A stretch of DNA of 64,000 nucleotides from Porphyra umbilicalis (taxonomy: Eukaryota; Rhodophyta; Bangiophyceae; Bangiales; Bangiaceae), in the NCBI GenBank assembly GCA_002049455.2, contig KV918885.1:124001-188000 (forward strand), given 5' to 3'. The notes below the pieces were generated by a model. It was not told the DNA's origin. It searched no databases and saw nothing but the letters and a program-made list of their open reading frames with translations. Shown in pieces: positions 1 through 10,607 of this stretch. The first letter of the stretch is position 1. Every line of letters begins with the position of its first letter. Made by a program: the position numbers and the translations under genes.

Positions 1-1
1 G

Positions 2-808
2 CAATGTGGTCGCCGGGAAGTTGAAGGGCGGACGTTTATCGCCGCCGCCAACGTTTCCGAGACCGTCTCCGTCGGCCTTGGGTCGGGGCTGTCCCTCGAA
101 GAGGGACGCTACCTCATCACCTACACGCTCGAGAGCAACCCCGTGTCGGCTTTGGACAACCCGCTGTGCATCTACACGGGGCTGGCCGACGGGGAGGCCC
201 CACGTGGCAGCGGCGGCGGTGCGACGGGTCCCTCGACGGATGAGGGCGTGTGCTTCCCCGCGGCGGCGACGGCCGAGCTCGACTCGGGCGCGACGGTCTC
301 CATGGCCAACTTGGAGATTGGCGACCGCGTGCGCGTCGCCGCGGGTACCGGCCCGAACGCCTTTTCCGAGGTGTTTACGTTCACGCACCGCAAGCGGACC
401 GGCACCTACCCGTTTGTGACGGCAACAACGGCCAGCGGGCACTCCCTGTCGGCCTCCCCGGGCCACTATGTGTACGTCAATGGCCACTTGGCGCCGATGC
501 AGTCGGTCCGCGTCGGCGACGCGCTCGACGTGGCGGCGACGGGCACCCACTCGCGCGTCGTGGCCGTCGCGACCGCCGAGCAGACGGGGCTGTTCAACCC
601 CCAGACGCTCGCCGGTGACATTGTCGTTGGCGGCGTCCGCGCGAGCACCTACACGACGGCGGTCGCGCCGCGGCTGGCGGCGGCGCTGTTGTCGCCGCTC
701 CGCGGCCTCTACCGCCTCGGCGTGACTGGGGGGTGGCTCGAGGCGGGGGGGGAGGGGGCCATCGCCAAGGCCGCGCTGCGGCTGCTGCCGCTTGGCGCAA
801 GCGCCTAG
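2..808 (+). CDS. Hedgehog-type Hint (Hog) domain protein, C-terminal part, cut by window edge
   Basis: The frame is open from the window edge to a TAG at 806-808, so the gene continues upstream and only 268 residues are visible. The last 185 or so residues read as a Hint/Hog autoprocessing domain. It has a nucleophile-type Cys at nt 251 after a Ser/Gly-rich linker (EGVCFPAAATAELDSG), then NLEIGDRVRV, a TxxH-like block SASPGHYVYVNG, a second GDAL turn, and the terminal Hog signature GDIVVGGVRASTY. Known Hint domains cleave the peptide bond before this Cys and, in Hedgehog, pass the N-terminal part to a sterol. Whether this one is active is inference. The segment before the Cys (about 83 residues) resembles no family I know. 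Many algae carry Hog proteins without a Hedge domain, probably secreted. Confidence 0.75.
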   Translation, partial: QCGRREVEGRTFIAAANVSETVSVGLGSGLSLEEGRYLITYTLESNPVSALDNPLCIYTGLADGEAPRGSGGGATGPSTDEGVCFPAAATAELDSGATVSMANLEIGDRVRVAAGTGPNAFSEVFTFTHRKRTGTYPFVTATTASGHSLSASPGHYVYVNGHLAPMQSVRVGDALDVAATGTHSRVVAVATAEQTGLFNPQTLAGDIVVGGVRASTYTTAVAPRLAAALLSPLRGLYRLGVTGGWLEAGGEGAIAKAALRLLPLGASA

Positions 809-1776
809 ACGGATGCGTCGCGGGGGTGGGGAGCTGCGGCGTGCTTGTCCGTCGCGGCGGCGCCTCTCGGGGAGGTTTACTCGCGCATTCTTGTATTGGT
901 TTTTTTGTGGCGTTCTTTCGTGCCTCTTTCTGTTTGCGTGAGGTGAAATGTGCGCTTCGCCACTGGGTGTGTACTCGTTGCGTCGACGGCGCTCCCGTTT
1001 GCAGTGGGGGGACAGGCGCGGCTGCCTTTCACAGCACACTGCCAAAGGCAGCCTGCTGGCAACCTCCTCTGCGTTTGCTTCCCCTCTGCTTCCGCTTCCT
1101 CGTTCTGCCAAGGCACTCAGTGCTGCCTGTATCTGCCTGTATGCAACCAGCATCCACGCCACAAGTTTGCATCTGCAGGCAGTCCGCATGCAATTGGTGT
1201 CGCGCATTGGTTTTGTTGCAGTCCCTCGACTTGCGATGGAATATCAAGGCCCTATTCCTTCGTTGACTGCCCCCGCACGACTCGTGCGTTTGGCCAATGA
1301 AATGGACGCTTGGTTGCATGCACGGGGTCAGCGTGCACCACGATTGGTCGCCGCCGCCATTCCATCCGACCGCGGCGCTTGAATCATCGCTGGCGGCGGC
1401 GCGGCCGCCATTGTTTGGGTGTCTCGGCCGCGTCGCTGGCCGCCACTTGCTGATCCACTTGCGTGATCGGGGCGAACCCGGCGCGGGCGTCGGGTGTGCC
1501 AGTCCAGGCCTTGCGGGTGGCGGCGGCGCGAGGGCGAGGCGCCGCCGTCGTCTGCGGGCTGGCTGCGGGGGGTTGCCGACAATCTCCTCGGGTGCACGTC
1601 GTCGCTTATTTTTTTTTGTCGGTGCTTTGCGGCGCGCTCGCCACCGCCGCCGTCACCGCCGCCGCCGCCGTCACCGCCGCCGCTCTTGTCACACCCGCCG
1701 CCCGACTCCCGCTACACCCTCCCCCCCGACCCCCCCCCGTCTGGTCCTCCCTTCTGTGGGCACGCTCGTTGTCGCC
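809..1776. other. intergenic, no gene seen
   Basis: Short overlapping ORFs only, with no recognisable domain. The last 200 bases are CCG/CCC-rich and lead into the ACT gene, so they probably hold its 5' untranslated region. Confidence 0.5.
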
Positions 1777-2775
1777 ATGGCCTTTGTCACTGGCGTGGTG
1801 TCCCTGCGGGCGGCGGCAGCCGCCCGCCCCGTCCTCTGCGGCGGTCGCCGGTCGGCGATGGCGGCGGCCGCTGGCCGCTCCCCCCCCCGCATGACGTCGA
1901 CCGACATGCCCGCGGCGACGGCCGCCGCCGACGCGGCCGCCGCCGCGGCCACCCGCCACGCCGAAGCGGAGAAGCACGCGGCGGGGGTGACGTTTGATAA
2001 CGAGCAGGGCGACGGCACCACCCGCCTGATCGTGACGGGCAATGACCGGCCCGGCCTCCTCGACTCCCTCACCGCCGCCCTCAACTCGTGCGGCGTGACC
2101 GTCTTGCGGGCGGTCGCGTCGACGCGCGACGATGGGATGGTCAATGACGTTTTTACGGTCGTGCGCGGGGGCGAGAAGCTCCGCTCTGAGGACCTCAACA
2201 CGGTGCGGCGGCAGGTGATGGCGGTGCTCAACCAGAGCCCCTCCTCGTCGAGCCTCTCGAAGGCGCGGGCGGCCAACTTGGCCGACAACAATGGTGGCGC
2301 CGAGGTGGTGGCCCCTGGCGACCGGGCGGGGGCGGACCCGACCGTCACCAAGCCGTCGGTGTACGTGGACCACAGTCGCGGCGTGTCGGTGTTTGCCGAC
2401 AATATGGCGAGCCCCGACTACACAACCCTGACCGTCAATGCGCCAGACGCGCCCAACCTCGTCTCCCGCATCCTGCAGGTGATTGGCTACCTGGACATCA
2501 ACGTGCGCTTTGCGGCCATGTCTTCCTTTAACGACGAGGGCGTCTTCCGCCACGACGTGTACCACTTGACGGACCACGATGGGAAGCAGGTGGCGGAGGG
2601 CAAGAAGGAGGAGCTGCGGAATAATATTTTCTTCATGATCAGCACGCCGAACCTGGACGACGTACGTTGGGGGCAGTGCACTTGGAGCTCGACGGGGTGG
2701 GGGGCCAGAGCGCGCACAGCGCGTGGGTGGGTGTGGGGTGGCAGCTTGAAGGGCACGTGTGGGCGGCCAACATGA
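1777..2775 (+). CDS. plastid-type protein with two ACT domains (ACR11/12-like)
   Basis: The start chosen is the ATG in GTCGCCATGG at 1777. The first ~70 residues are Ala/Arg-rich and fit a plastid transit peptide. ACT domain 1 covers residues ~82-130 (RLIVTGNDRPGLLDSLTAAL, with the DRPGLL ligand turn). ACT domain 2 covers ~215-268 (TLTVNAPDAPNLVSRILQVI). The two are separated by an Asn/Gly-rich linker. Plant ACR11/ACR12 proteins have this layout and are thought to be plastid amino-acid sensors, so by analogy this is a regulatory protein, not an enzyme. After STPNLDD at nt 2661 the frame runs into a Trp/Gly-rich tail that looks non-coding. A GT at 2662 suggests a short last intron with a final exon 2930-2941 (adding DSY and stop). 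Confidence 0.7.
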   Translation: MAFVTGVVSLRAAAAARPVLCGGRRSAMAAAAGRSPPRMTSTDMPAATAAADAAAAAATRHAEAEKHAAGVTFDNEQGDGTTRLIVTGNDRPGLLDSLTAALNSCGVTVLRAVASTRDDGMVNDVFTVVRGGEKLRSEDLNTVRRQVMAVLNQSPSSSSLSKARAANLADNNGGAEVVAPGDRAGADPTVTKPSVYVDHSRGVSVFADNMASPDYTTLTVNAPDAPNLVSRILQVIGYLDINVRFAAMSSFNDEGVFRHDVYHLTDHDGKQVAEGKKEELRNNIFFMISTPNLDDVRWGQCTWSSTGWGARARTARGWVWGGSLKGTCGRPT

Positions 2776-2929
2776 GTGACGACGTCGGTGAGCGACGTCA
2801 CACTCACCACAGCGCCTCGAGCGTTCTCTATTGTGAGCGGCTGTACTCACACGCGCTCCTTGCTCTGGTGATCCCGTTCTCGCTTGATGCATCCTGCTTA
2901 CCTGATGCGCACGCTTTCCCGCTCGACAG
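2662..2929 (+). other. candidate 3' intron of the ACT gene
   Basis: The donor GAC|GTACGT at 2661/2662 and acceptor CTCGACAG|GATTCG at 2929/2930 keep the frame and end the protein four codons later at a TAG. The alternative is to read through to the stop at 2775. RNA data would decide. Confidence 0.4.
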
Positions 2930-2941
2930 GATTCGTATTAG

Positions 2942-3356
2942 AGGCTCGCTGTGTCAACCGACCCAGTCGACTGCCATTGCAGGCCGACCCACCTACACAG
3001 CTGATCTGTCCTCTCCTCTACTGGCACCATGTTGGCCGTGCCACCCCGTTTACTTTGCATATCTGTGATACCTCTGGCATGTGTCTATTGAAGCTGTCCC
3101 GGCTCCTTTGCCTGTACTTTTTTTTTGGTTCTTGTTCTCGTCCATAGACTGGTTGTCTTAGTTAGCACACCTTGGTTGTACGATTTTTTTTGTTGGTTCG
3201 TGGCATCCCAATTTGCGCCCCTTCAACAGAGACACCCGCAACCTGCGCCATCGAGGGAAAGGGACGGCCCACGGTACGAGTGGCCGGGTAGGGAGCAGGG
3301 AGTGGAGAGCTTCTCTCAAACGTGGGCCCGCGAGGTTGGCGCGTGCCACCGTCCCC
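2942..3356. other. intergenic, no gene seen
   Basis: Pyrimidine-rich DNA between two convergent genes (ACT plus, MtnB minus). It holds T-rich stretches near 3118 and 3185 and no domain-bearing ORF. It is probably the two 3' untranslated regions. Confidence 0.5.
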
Positions 3357-4150
3357 CTACTGGTCACCCCCCACCAGGGCCATCCCCACTCCTCGCATGC
3401 GCGTGGCCAAATCAAACAGGAACTCGAGGCACTCGTTGGCGCCCTTCGCCGCTGCCCACCCCCCCCCCACACGTACACGCCGTGGCGCTTGACCATCACG
3501 GCGGGCGCGTCGGGGTAGGCGTCCATCGCCGCGGCCATCCCAGACACGAGCTCCCTCTCAAACGGTGTGTTGCGGATGACAGGGATAACCAGGGTGTCCT
3601 CATAGCCTATCCGCCCGGTGCGCCCGCCAGCGCCGTCGCCGCCAGCGTCGCTCAGTCGGCCGGCGGCCGCCGCGTCGCGTCCCCCCCAAAAGAGGCCCTT
3701 GAGCATCTCGAGGTGGCTTATTTCAAACACCTCGGTGACGCCCCCGCGGATGCCCCCGTCCGCCTCCCCCACCGGCCGCACGGCGGTCATGCCGGCCATC
3801 ACCGCCGCCACCGAGTGGGAGTGGACGACCGCCCCCGCGCCGCGGCGCTCAATGGCCAAGGAGAAAAGCGGTAGGCATGCAGAGAGGGAGAGGGAGGCCG
3901 TCGCTGGCGGGACGATGACCTCATAACCGGCGGGGGAGACGACAAAGACGTCGGCGGAGGCAATGCGCTCCTTGGGCACCCCAGACGGGGCCACGTACAG
4001 GCGGCCACCCTCGAGGATGCACATGCCTCCGCCGGTGCCAGTGGCGGCGCCGCTGGTGTAGAGCTGCGCGCACAGCTCACAGACAAGGGCACGGTAGTGG
4101 GCGTCGGCGGTGACCACATCGTTGACGGGGGGGGTCGGCGCCGGACCCAT
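3357..4150 (-). CDS. MTNB: methylthioribulose-1-phosphate dehydratase (class II aldolase family)
   Basis: Dehydrates methylthioribulose-1-phosphate in the methionine salvage pathway; a cytosolic zinc enzyme (MtnB, APIP, DEP1). The start ATG at 4150 sits in GCCATGG. Visible family blocks are TGTGGGMCILEGGRLYVAPS (residues 37-56), SGVPKERI (56-63), the active-site-region Cys92 in ACLPLF, zinc ligands His110 and His112 in VVHSHS, catalytic-position Glu148 in LEMLKG, and the third zinc His in VKRHGVYVWG. The frame breaks at a C10 run (3459-3468, G10 in the gene). With one more base it reads on as WAAAKGANECLEFLFDLATR and stops at 3357, matching the family's end. As written, the frame instead runs to 3158 with a Trp/Arg-rich tail. 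Its 5' end faces the lipoate ligase 470 bp away. Confidence 0.9.
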
Positions 4151-4622
4151 GGCGCCGGGGGTGGGCCACGGCGGACGCAGGAAGAGTCGTCGCCGCGCGA
4201 GAGATATCTGGAAACAATGGGAGAGCGGGACGAGGTATTGCAGGAACTAGGAAAGAGGTCGAGGCAGAGGAGGGCAGCAAGGCGGGTCACTGCGACACAC
4301 GCTTTGACTTTGTGGGGCCCAGCGAGGTAACGAAAGACGACGGTGGGAGTCGGAGCTCGAGTGCATGGATGCAGGGTAATAAAACCAGGAAAACCAGCTC
4401 ACAACCACACTCGTACTTGAACAGGAGTTGAAGACATGACACTGAATTTACCATCAAGGTTGAAACGGGTTCTGGTTGTTTCCTTCCCAGTGTCGTGGTG
4501 CATCCACGATGGCCCTCATCCCCCCCATTGCTCCATGAACCCCATTGCTGGACGCCACCCCTGTCGCGCCACCCTCTGACTGTGTTTGTCACACGCTGCC
4601 CCTTGTCGATCAGTCTGCAGCA
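4151..4622. promoter_or_regulatory. shared upstream region of two head-to-head genes
   Basis: A 472-bp gap separates the MtnB start (minus) from the LplA start (plus). It is less GC-rich than both genes, and no other ORF has a recognisable domain. It must hold both promoters; a bidirectional promoter is inference. I see no convincing TATA box. Confidence 0.4.
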
Positions 4623-5728
4623 ATGCCGCGCCCCCCACCCCCCCCCCCGCCCACATCTTCCACCTCCACTCGACGTGCATCTTCACCAACCTCGCCACGG
4701 AGGAGCTGCTGCTCCACCACGGCCCCGAGCGGGCGCTCCTCCTCTACCGCAACACCCCCACCATTGTCCTCGGACGCACCCAAAACCCGTGGGCGGAATC
4801 ACGCGCCCCCCCCCCCGGCGTGGCCCTCGGCCGCCGCCGCTCGGGCGGCGGCACCGTCTACCACGACGGCGGCAACGTCAACTATGCCTTCCTCACCAGC
4901 CGGTCCGCCCACACGCGCCCCGGCGGCGCGCACCTGGTCGCCTCCGCCCTCGGCGACGCCTACACCCTCCCCGCCCCCGTCGACGTGGGCGGCCGCGGCG
5001 ACCTGTCCGTCGCCGGCGCCAAAGTGTCGGGCGCCGCCTACCGCCTCACCGCCGGGCGGGCGTTGCACCACGGGACGCTGCTCGTGGCGACGGACCTCGA
5101 CGCCCTCGCAGCTGCCATCCAGCCGGGCGACGGCGTCGCAGCGGGCGGGACGGCCAGCGTCCGCGCGCCGGCGGTGGGGAATGTGGGCGACTGGGACGCG
5201 GCGGCGGCGGCGGGGGGGGGGGGGGCGTCGAGACCGTCCTCGCCGATGCGTATGCGGGGTGTGGGGGGCTCGGGGGGGGGGGGGGCGGGGCGTCGTCGTC
5301 CACGACGGCTGGACGCCGCCGGGGGGGTGGGCGGCCGTCGCTGCTGACGAGGCGGCGGCGCTGCGGCGGTGGCCGTGGGTCGTTGGGGAAACGCCCGCGT
5401 TTGCCGTGTCGTCGCCCGCTGGGGGGGGGGGGGGGGCGGTGGCGCGGCCGGCGCGGCCGGCGCCGGCGCCTCGTCGCCGACCGTCACGGTGCGTGTTGCC
5501 AAGGGCGCCACCGTCGCGGGCGTCGAGGGCATCCCGGGGGGGGTCCCCGCCGCCGTCGGCCGCGTGTATGGCGGCCGTGCGTACGCGGCGGCCATGGCGG
5601 CGGCGGGGCTCCCCGTGCGGGGGGTGGCAGACCTGCTCGCCAACGACCCAGACGTCGGCGTCCGGCTACGGGGGGGGGGGCTCGTCGATATGGCACGCGT
5701 CAAGGGGCTGCCCCCACTCGAGTGGTGA
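4623..5728 (+). CDS. LPLA: lipoate-protein ligase A
   Basis: Attaches lipoate, through lipoyl-AMP, to a lysine of lipoyl domains in mitochondrial or plastid enzyme complexes. The best start is ATG 4623 (CAGCAATGCCG). Blocks in order: FTNLATEELLL, LYRNTPTIVLGRTQNPWAE, the lipoate-binding loop RRSGGGTVYHDGGNVNYAF, the AKVSGAAYR motif with the catalytic-position Lys, and HHGTLLV. Then follow the small-domain parts WVVGETPAFAV and a C-terminal extension ending LPPLEW. The frame shifts at four homopolymers: C11 (4638-4648), G14 (5212-5225), G14 (5272-5285) and G16 (5421-5436). Every shift is cured by one extra base, so I treat this as one gene, not four fragments. Ordinary pseudogene decay would not hit only the runs. 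Confidence 0.85.
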
Positions 5729-6039
5729 CCGGTGGCCGCGTCAGGGAGCAAAAGAGAAATCATGTATTGGGGCGGCAGCAGCGACGCCGCACCGACCATC
5801 AAAACTGGGGGAGACACGCACACGCACGCCAAGCCGGATGGACCCGCCGTTCCAGACCAACCACACAACAAGAAAAAAGCAAGCTCCGATGGCTGCACCA
5901 TCAAAAAGAAAAAAACAGGAGCAGCAAGTGACAAACAAGGATGGCTTCCGGACGACAAGAGCCACCCGCGTCATCTCGCCCTCGCCCACATCTCTTGGCA
6001 CCGACCGGCGCCGACCACTCTTCCCCCCCCCACCCGACC

Positions 6040-6636
6040 CTACCACCCCATGGACGACAGTAGGAGGCGGCGGGTAAAGTCCCCCCGCGCCCGCCGCGTG
6101 TCCCGGCGCCGCGGCCGCCGCGCCGCCGTCGGCGCCGTTGCGGCCTCGGCCGCCTCGGCAGCCGTCGGCGGTGGCAACGCCGGCGGCGGCCACAGCCGCA
6201 GCCCCCCCTCCCCCCCCGACCGCTTGACGTGGCAGCGGGCGGCTTCCACCCACTGCCCGCCCGGCGTTACGGGGGACTCGCCCGTCACAAAGGGCACCGC
6301 CGACGGCGCGCCGTCGGCACCGCCGGCCCCGCCGTCGGCACTGCCGGCCACCGCCGCCGCCGCGCGGCGCCGCTTGACCGACGCCCCGCCCGCGTCGGCG
6401 AGCGCGGCGGGGGCGTCCCCCCAGCCGCCCGCCCCCCCGCCGTCGACGCTGCTCGCCGCGCTCGGCGGGCCCGCCAGGTGGGCGTCGGCCTCGTCATCGC
6501 CGCCGCCCGGGCCCGCGGGGGCGGGCGCCCACGAGGGGCCCGCCGCCCACGTGGCGGGCCGCCGCGGGACCGCCACGGGGGCAGAGGGGGGTGGGGGGAG
6601 CGGCAGGGGGGGGGGAAGGCTCCGCGCCTGCATCAT
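6040..6636 (-). CDS. unrecognised low-complexity protein
   Basis: 198 residues from an ATG at 6636. The sequence is Pro/Ala/Gly-rich with a basic cluster SVKRRRAAAAV, a more ordinary stretch VTGESPVTPGGQWVEAARCH and an Arg-rich end RRPRRRDTRRARGDFTRR. No family recognised; the basic clusters could be nuclear signals. The plus strand is also open across this stretch (5732-6688), but the minus reading has the more protein-like mix of acidic, basic and hydrophobic residues. A G run near 6606-6615, close to the start, could hide a frame change. The coding status is uncertain. Confidence 0.3.
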   Translation of the reverse strand: MMQARSLPPPLPLPPPPSAPVAVPRRPATWAAGPSWAPAPAGPGGGDDEADAHLAGPPSAASSVDGGGAGGWGDAPAALADAGGASVKRRRAAAAVAGSADGGAGGADGAPSAVPFVTGESPVTPGGQWVEAARCHVKRSGGEGGLRLWPPPALPPPTAAEAAEAATAPTAARRPRRRDTRRARGDFTRRLLLSSMGW

Positions 6637-6711
6637 GCCGGGCGGCAGCACCACGGCGGCGAGGTCGGCGGTGGCCGTCGCCAGGTGAGGGGCCGGTGGG
6701 TGACTCGGGGG

Positions 6712-6756
6712 TGACGCCGGGGAGACGGACGCCGGGGAGACGGACGCCGGGGAGAC
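6712..6756. repeat. 15-bp tandem repeat, three exact copies
   Basis: Three head-to-tail copies of GACGCCGGGGAGACG. On the minus strand they encode a Pro/Val/Ser repeat upstream of the hypothetical protein. Confidence 0.85.
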
Positions 6757-8447
6757 GGCCGCGTGGCGCGTTGGGGAGGGTGCTACGGTGCGCGGCGGGC
6801 TCGGAAAGCAGCAGCAGGAGCAGCAGCCGCCCGTCGCACGCGTGTGCAGCCGAGAGGGAATGGGTGTCGTGGTGCCTGGTCCACCAGCCAACAAACACAA
6901 AAAAAAACACAAAAAACGCAATGCAAGCCAAGACACGAGGGAGACGAGAAAAACACAAGACGAAACAAAAGGCGCCAAGACGGGGAGCGGGCGAGTCGGC
7001 ACCGCACGGCAACGTCTCAGTCCACCGTGGACGCGTCTGCCCTGAAGCACCGCACCCGATTGCTACAGTACATGCACGGGGCGTGCCTGTTAAAAGGGGC
7101 CAGACGCGGCCACACTCCGACGCGAGTCCCTGTGCGGTGGGTCTGCTGCGGCGCGACAGCGCTCTTGGCACACCCCTCACTCACGTCTGCGAAGCCCACG
7201 CTGCCGTGCTCCTGTGGCAGCCGACGCGACAGCCTGCGACACTCGGCTTCTGACGGACGGACCTCCCCCCGTCCTGCCCCCGTCGCTGCGCGCGCAACGA
7301 GGAGGCGGGGGCCGCGGCGCCTCCACCGCCGGGCAAGGACTCGGATTGGGAGCGCTGGCTGCCAAAGGGCCTTTCGCGAGGGCGACCCCGGGCCCCACTC
7401 AAGGCGTGCTTGCCTGGCCACCGCGCCGGTCCCCCGCGGAAGCGGCGGCTGGTGGGATCCACGACGTGCCGGCAGCTGGCCCGTCGGGGCCACCAGAAAC
7501 GGCAGTTTGTGGGTGATTGGACGCCAGGTGGCGGCTGTGGGCCCGGACCCGGCGAGCTCAATATCTCGAGCCTGGAAAATGGGGCCACGCAAAGCTGTGG
7601 ACCAATCATGGGGAACTAAATCTCGAGGGGCTTGCTGGGATGTCGGTTTCAAGCTCCATCGGGTGCGTGGAAGGATCACTTGAATGGGCCCCACTGCGAT
7701 TGGCCCCCAAAGCGCGCGATCTGCAAGGTCGCCCCAAATCTGTGGCGGTGAGATGGCCAAAAACCCCCATCGTGTACGGCCACGTTTCTCGAACAAGAGT
7801 ACTTATTTCGTTAAAGAAGAGAATTGACTCATTTTGCTAATCCATGCTGGCTAAAATTTTGCTGAGCCCTCCCTGACTATACATTGAACCACCATTCGTC
7901 CGTCGTCTGGTTGTGTGTTGGCAGAGGACTGCCCATGACACTACTGCTGACGGTACAGTACTGCCCCGGCCACAACCGCAGCGGCCAAAGCACTAGTGCG
8001 CCAGGGGGGCGCCCTTCTGCTCCCGTTTCGGTAACAGAGACGTCACTCAGGATGGAGACGACGACCGCAGTGCCCGCCCTCCGTGCCGCGAACTCTCCGC
8101 TGCCGTCCCCTGCCGCCGACGTGGTCGCTACGGCGGGTGTCTGACTGCTTGGCTCGCCTGTGTCGCGCGCGAGGCCCACGAATGGATGGGCGATCCGTCA
8201 AGCCCGCCAGCATTGCGGCCCGGTCCCGCAGGCGGAGACGTTACGGCAGCGCGGCGCAAAACTACCCATTAGGAAGAGGCACAGGAACTGGGGGGCACAG
8301 AGAAGCTGTCACGCAACGACGGGACATCGAGCGCGACGCTGGCTCTCAAAAAGACGTTGGCGCCCAGAGCAACTGTCTTTGGGCTGGGCGAAAGCACCCG
8401 CTTTGGTTGGCCTGTCGCGGGGCAGCCACTGCTATCGGTCCGCCATG
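6757..8447. other. intergenic, no recognisable gene
   Basis: Mixed composition; GC content drops after about 7800. Several 80-260 residue ORFs overlap on both strands, none with a domain or codon bias that convinces. It includes an A-rich stretch near 6898-6975. Confidence 0.5.
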
Positions 8448-8801
8448 GAGGCACTTTCACAAACTGTCAAATTTGAACGAACTTCTCGGCTCGACCCCGT
8501 TGAACGCACCTCTGAGGCGAGTCAAACCGAGCGCTTTTTTAATGCCGTCAATCAAGATGAAGAAAACGCTCTCAGAGACACCCACTCCCTGGGATGCATC
8601 CTTGTGACCTCTTCTCACAGGGTCTGGCTTTGTTTTCCGTTTCTACATGCATATCTCGCTGTTGTAGGGCCGTATCGGAGCGTCCTCAGAATCGGCCTCT
8701 ATGGCCCTGTGAGTGCGGATCACCCCCCCTGGCGATGCATCTGAGGGGGGTTCTGCACGATGACAGTTTCGTTCAAATTTGACAGTTTGTGAAAGTGCCT
8801 C
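8448..8801. mobile_element. 354-bp MITE-like element with perfect 34-bp terminal inverted repeats
   Basis: The left end 8448-8481 begins GAGGCACTTTCACAAACTGT, and the right end 8768-8801 is its exact reverse complement over 34 bases. Both ends are flanked by ATG (8445-8447 and 8802-8804), which could be a 3-bp target duplication. The interior has no coding capacity. This is a non-autonomous DNA transposon; the superfamily is not clear from the ends. Perfect TIRs suggest recent activity. Confidence 0.75.
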
Positions 8802-10262
8802 ATGGTACGTCACACCCAGGCCGACGCAATGAAAGGTCAGCAGGACGGATTCCCTGTTTCTCTCCACCTCGCTGCATACTGTCAGGCGGCGTTTGCTCCT
8901 TCGCAAAGGATTGGGCCGTCACCCGTGTCCTCGCCTCGTCTGCGCTCCTTGAATGGCGGAAGACACAGAAAGGGTGGCAAATGCCTGACATGGGGCAGAG
9001 CAGACAGAAACGGTCTTTCGGGGGGCCACACAAGCAACGCGTCATGCAATAGCCCCCCTCCTTCCACTTTCATCTGCGTTCAATTGTGTCTCAATCTCCA
9101 TTCCATGCTCGATGGTAGCCAATTTCTGTTGAACCGCGCTCATGCTGCTGCATCACCGGCTCGGATGGAGTGTTTCGCGCCGGGCCCCTCTGTCGTGCCA
9201 CGCACCTCCTGACCCCTGCCGAGCGTCCTGACGCCTCGCTGGGCCCATGCGTTGGCACGCTCAATCTCCTCGTCGGTCCCGTGGCCAAGAGTCCCTCCAT
9301 CACTCCCTCTCTCCTCCAGGTGACACCGGGTGGCCGCAAGCGAGGGGTGACACTGCACCGCACCGCATTCACCGCGGACACGGTGCCGCTACACCGCTGC
9401 GCAGACGGACGCGGATGCATGGTCATCCGTGGTGTTGGTCGCAGAGACGCGCCTGTACTTGCCCCCCATGGGTAGAGGCCCGCACCACGATAGCGTGGCC
9501 TGAGTCAAGGAGGGGCTTGCCCGAGGCTCAGCGCACGTCGTGGTCGCGCCTCAAATTTCAGGCGGGCCTGGCAGGTGATCGTGGAAGCGCGCGGTGTGGT
9601 GACCTGTTGTTCCGCCGGACATACGCAATGCATCCCTGGCGGGCGCATCGTTTTGCTGCTGCCGGATGCGGCCTGCGGCCAGCAGTGGCCTCTGGCTGGG
9701 CGCTATACTTGGAGAGCGGGAGGCGGATCGATGTCGGTCCTCGTTCATCAACACCTGGGTCGTCAAAAGTCCCCCGGTGACGTAAGGCTACTGGGGAAGG
9801 TTGTAGCGCTGAGGCCAGTCCAACCGCCGGAGAGGAGCTATGTAGAACACCCCGCAGAGGACATATGACAATGTTGTGCAAGTGAACATGCCTGTCGCCG
9901 ACGGGCGGCGTGCGCACGCGACTGGCGTTTCGCAAGACGAAGAAACTCGGGCGCCTGCCGCGAGCAGGAGCGGTCAGGAAGCGTGCGGGGCACCCGTGGT
10001 TGAATCCATCACTTATCCCCAGCCACGCAGCGCTGCATCACTCGATCGAAGGCGGCGCAGTAAAGGAAGTCATCCTCCTGCGGGGGATACATCTCGTGCA
10101 AGCGACCCGTGCTGCCCCGCATTCACGATGCGTGCATAGAATAAGAGGGCCGGCCGCCTTCCAACTCCTTGCTCACATGTCACCAGAGGGCAGGCCTTTG
10201 ACCCATTGACAACCCGGTCAGCCCATCTCTTCCCAACACACCGGCCTCCCCGCCCGTCGTCA
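8802..10262. other. intergenic, no recognisable gene
   Basis: About 1.5 kb with overlapping short ORFs on both strands and no domain that I recognise. Composition is intermediate, unlike the GC-rich genes around it. It may be old mobile DNA. Confidence 0.4.
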
Positions 10263-10427
10263 ATGCTGACGGCGGAGCCCCCTTCTTCAAGCGGCGGCGC
10301 TTCAAGGTCGACACCCTCCTCAAGCGGCGCTTCGACGTCAACGCCCCCCGCCTCTGCGCGGCCACCACCCCCCCCCACAAGTGGCGCCGAGCCCCCGCCA
10401 TCGGACAACATGTCATCCAACGACGAC

Positions 10428-10461
<34 letters not shown>

Positions 10462-10607
10462 AGCAAGACTCGGAAGAGACAGACGGGGAAGAAGGCGAGA
10501 GCTCCTCCCCCCCTCCCCCCCCGCCGCCGCCGCCCAACACTCCAACGGAGCCGGTGGAGGAGCCCGACTGGGACGCGCACACGTCGCCCGCGCAGCCGGC
10601 TGCGTGA
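10263..10607 (+). CDS. small proline-rich acidic protein, uncertain
   Basis: 114 residues from ATG 10263. It has a duplicated Ser-rich motif (PSSSGGASRSTP and PSSSGASTSTPP), two polyproline tracts of about 9-11 residues, an acidic spacer EQDSEETDGEEGESSS and an ending PVEEPDWDAHTSPAQPAA before TGA. Polyproline plus acidic spacer is seen in profilin- or SH3-binding regions, but no domain is present, so no function is assigned. A (CCG)n repeat underlies the first tract (about 10430-10460). The minus strand is also open here and reads as a Gly/Ser-rich acidic protein, so the strand is not certain. It could be the last exon of a larger gene. Confidence 0.3.

Noticed and set aside
4495-6077. Two long overlapping plus-strand frames over the lipoate ligase
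   Set aside because: They only carry short pieces of the ligase between homopolymers; the rest is Arg/Pro noise.
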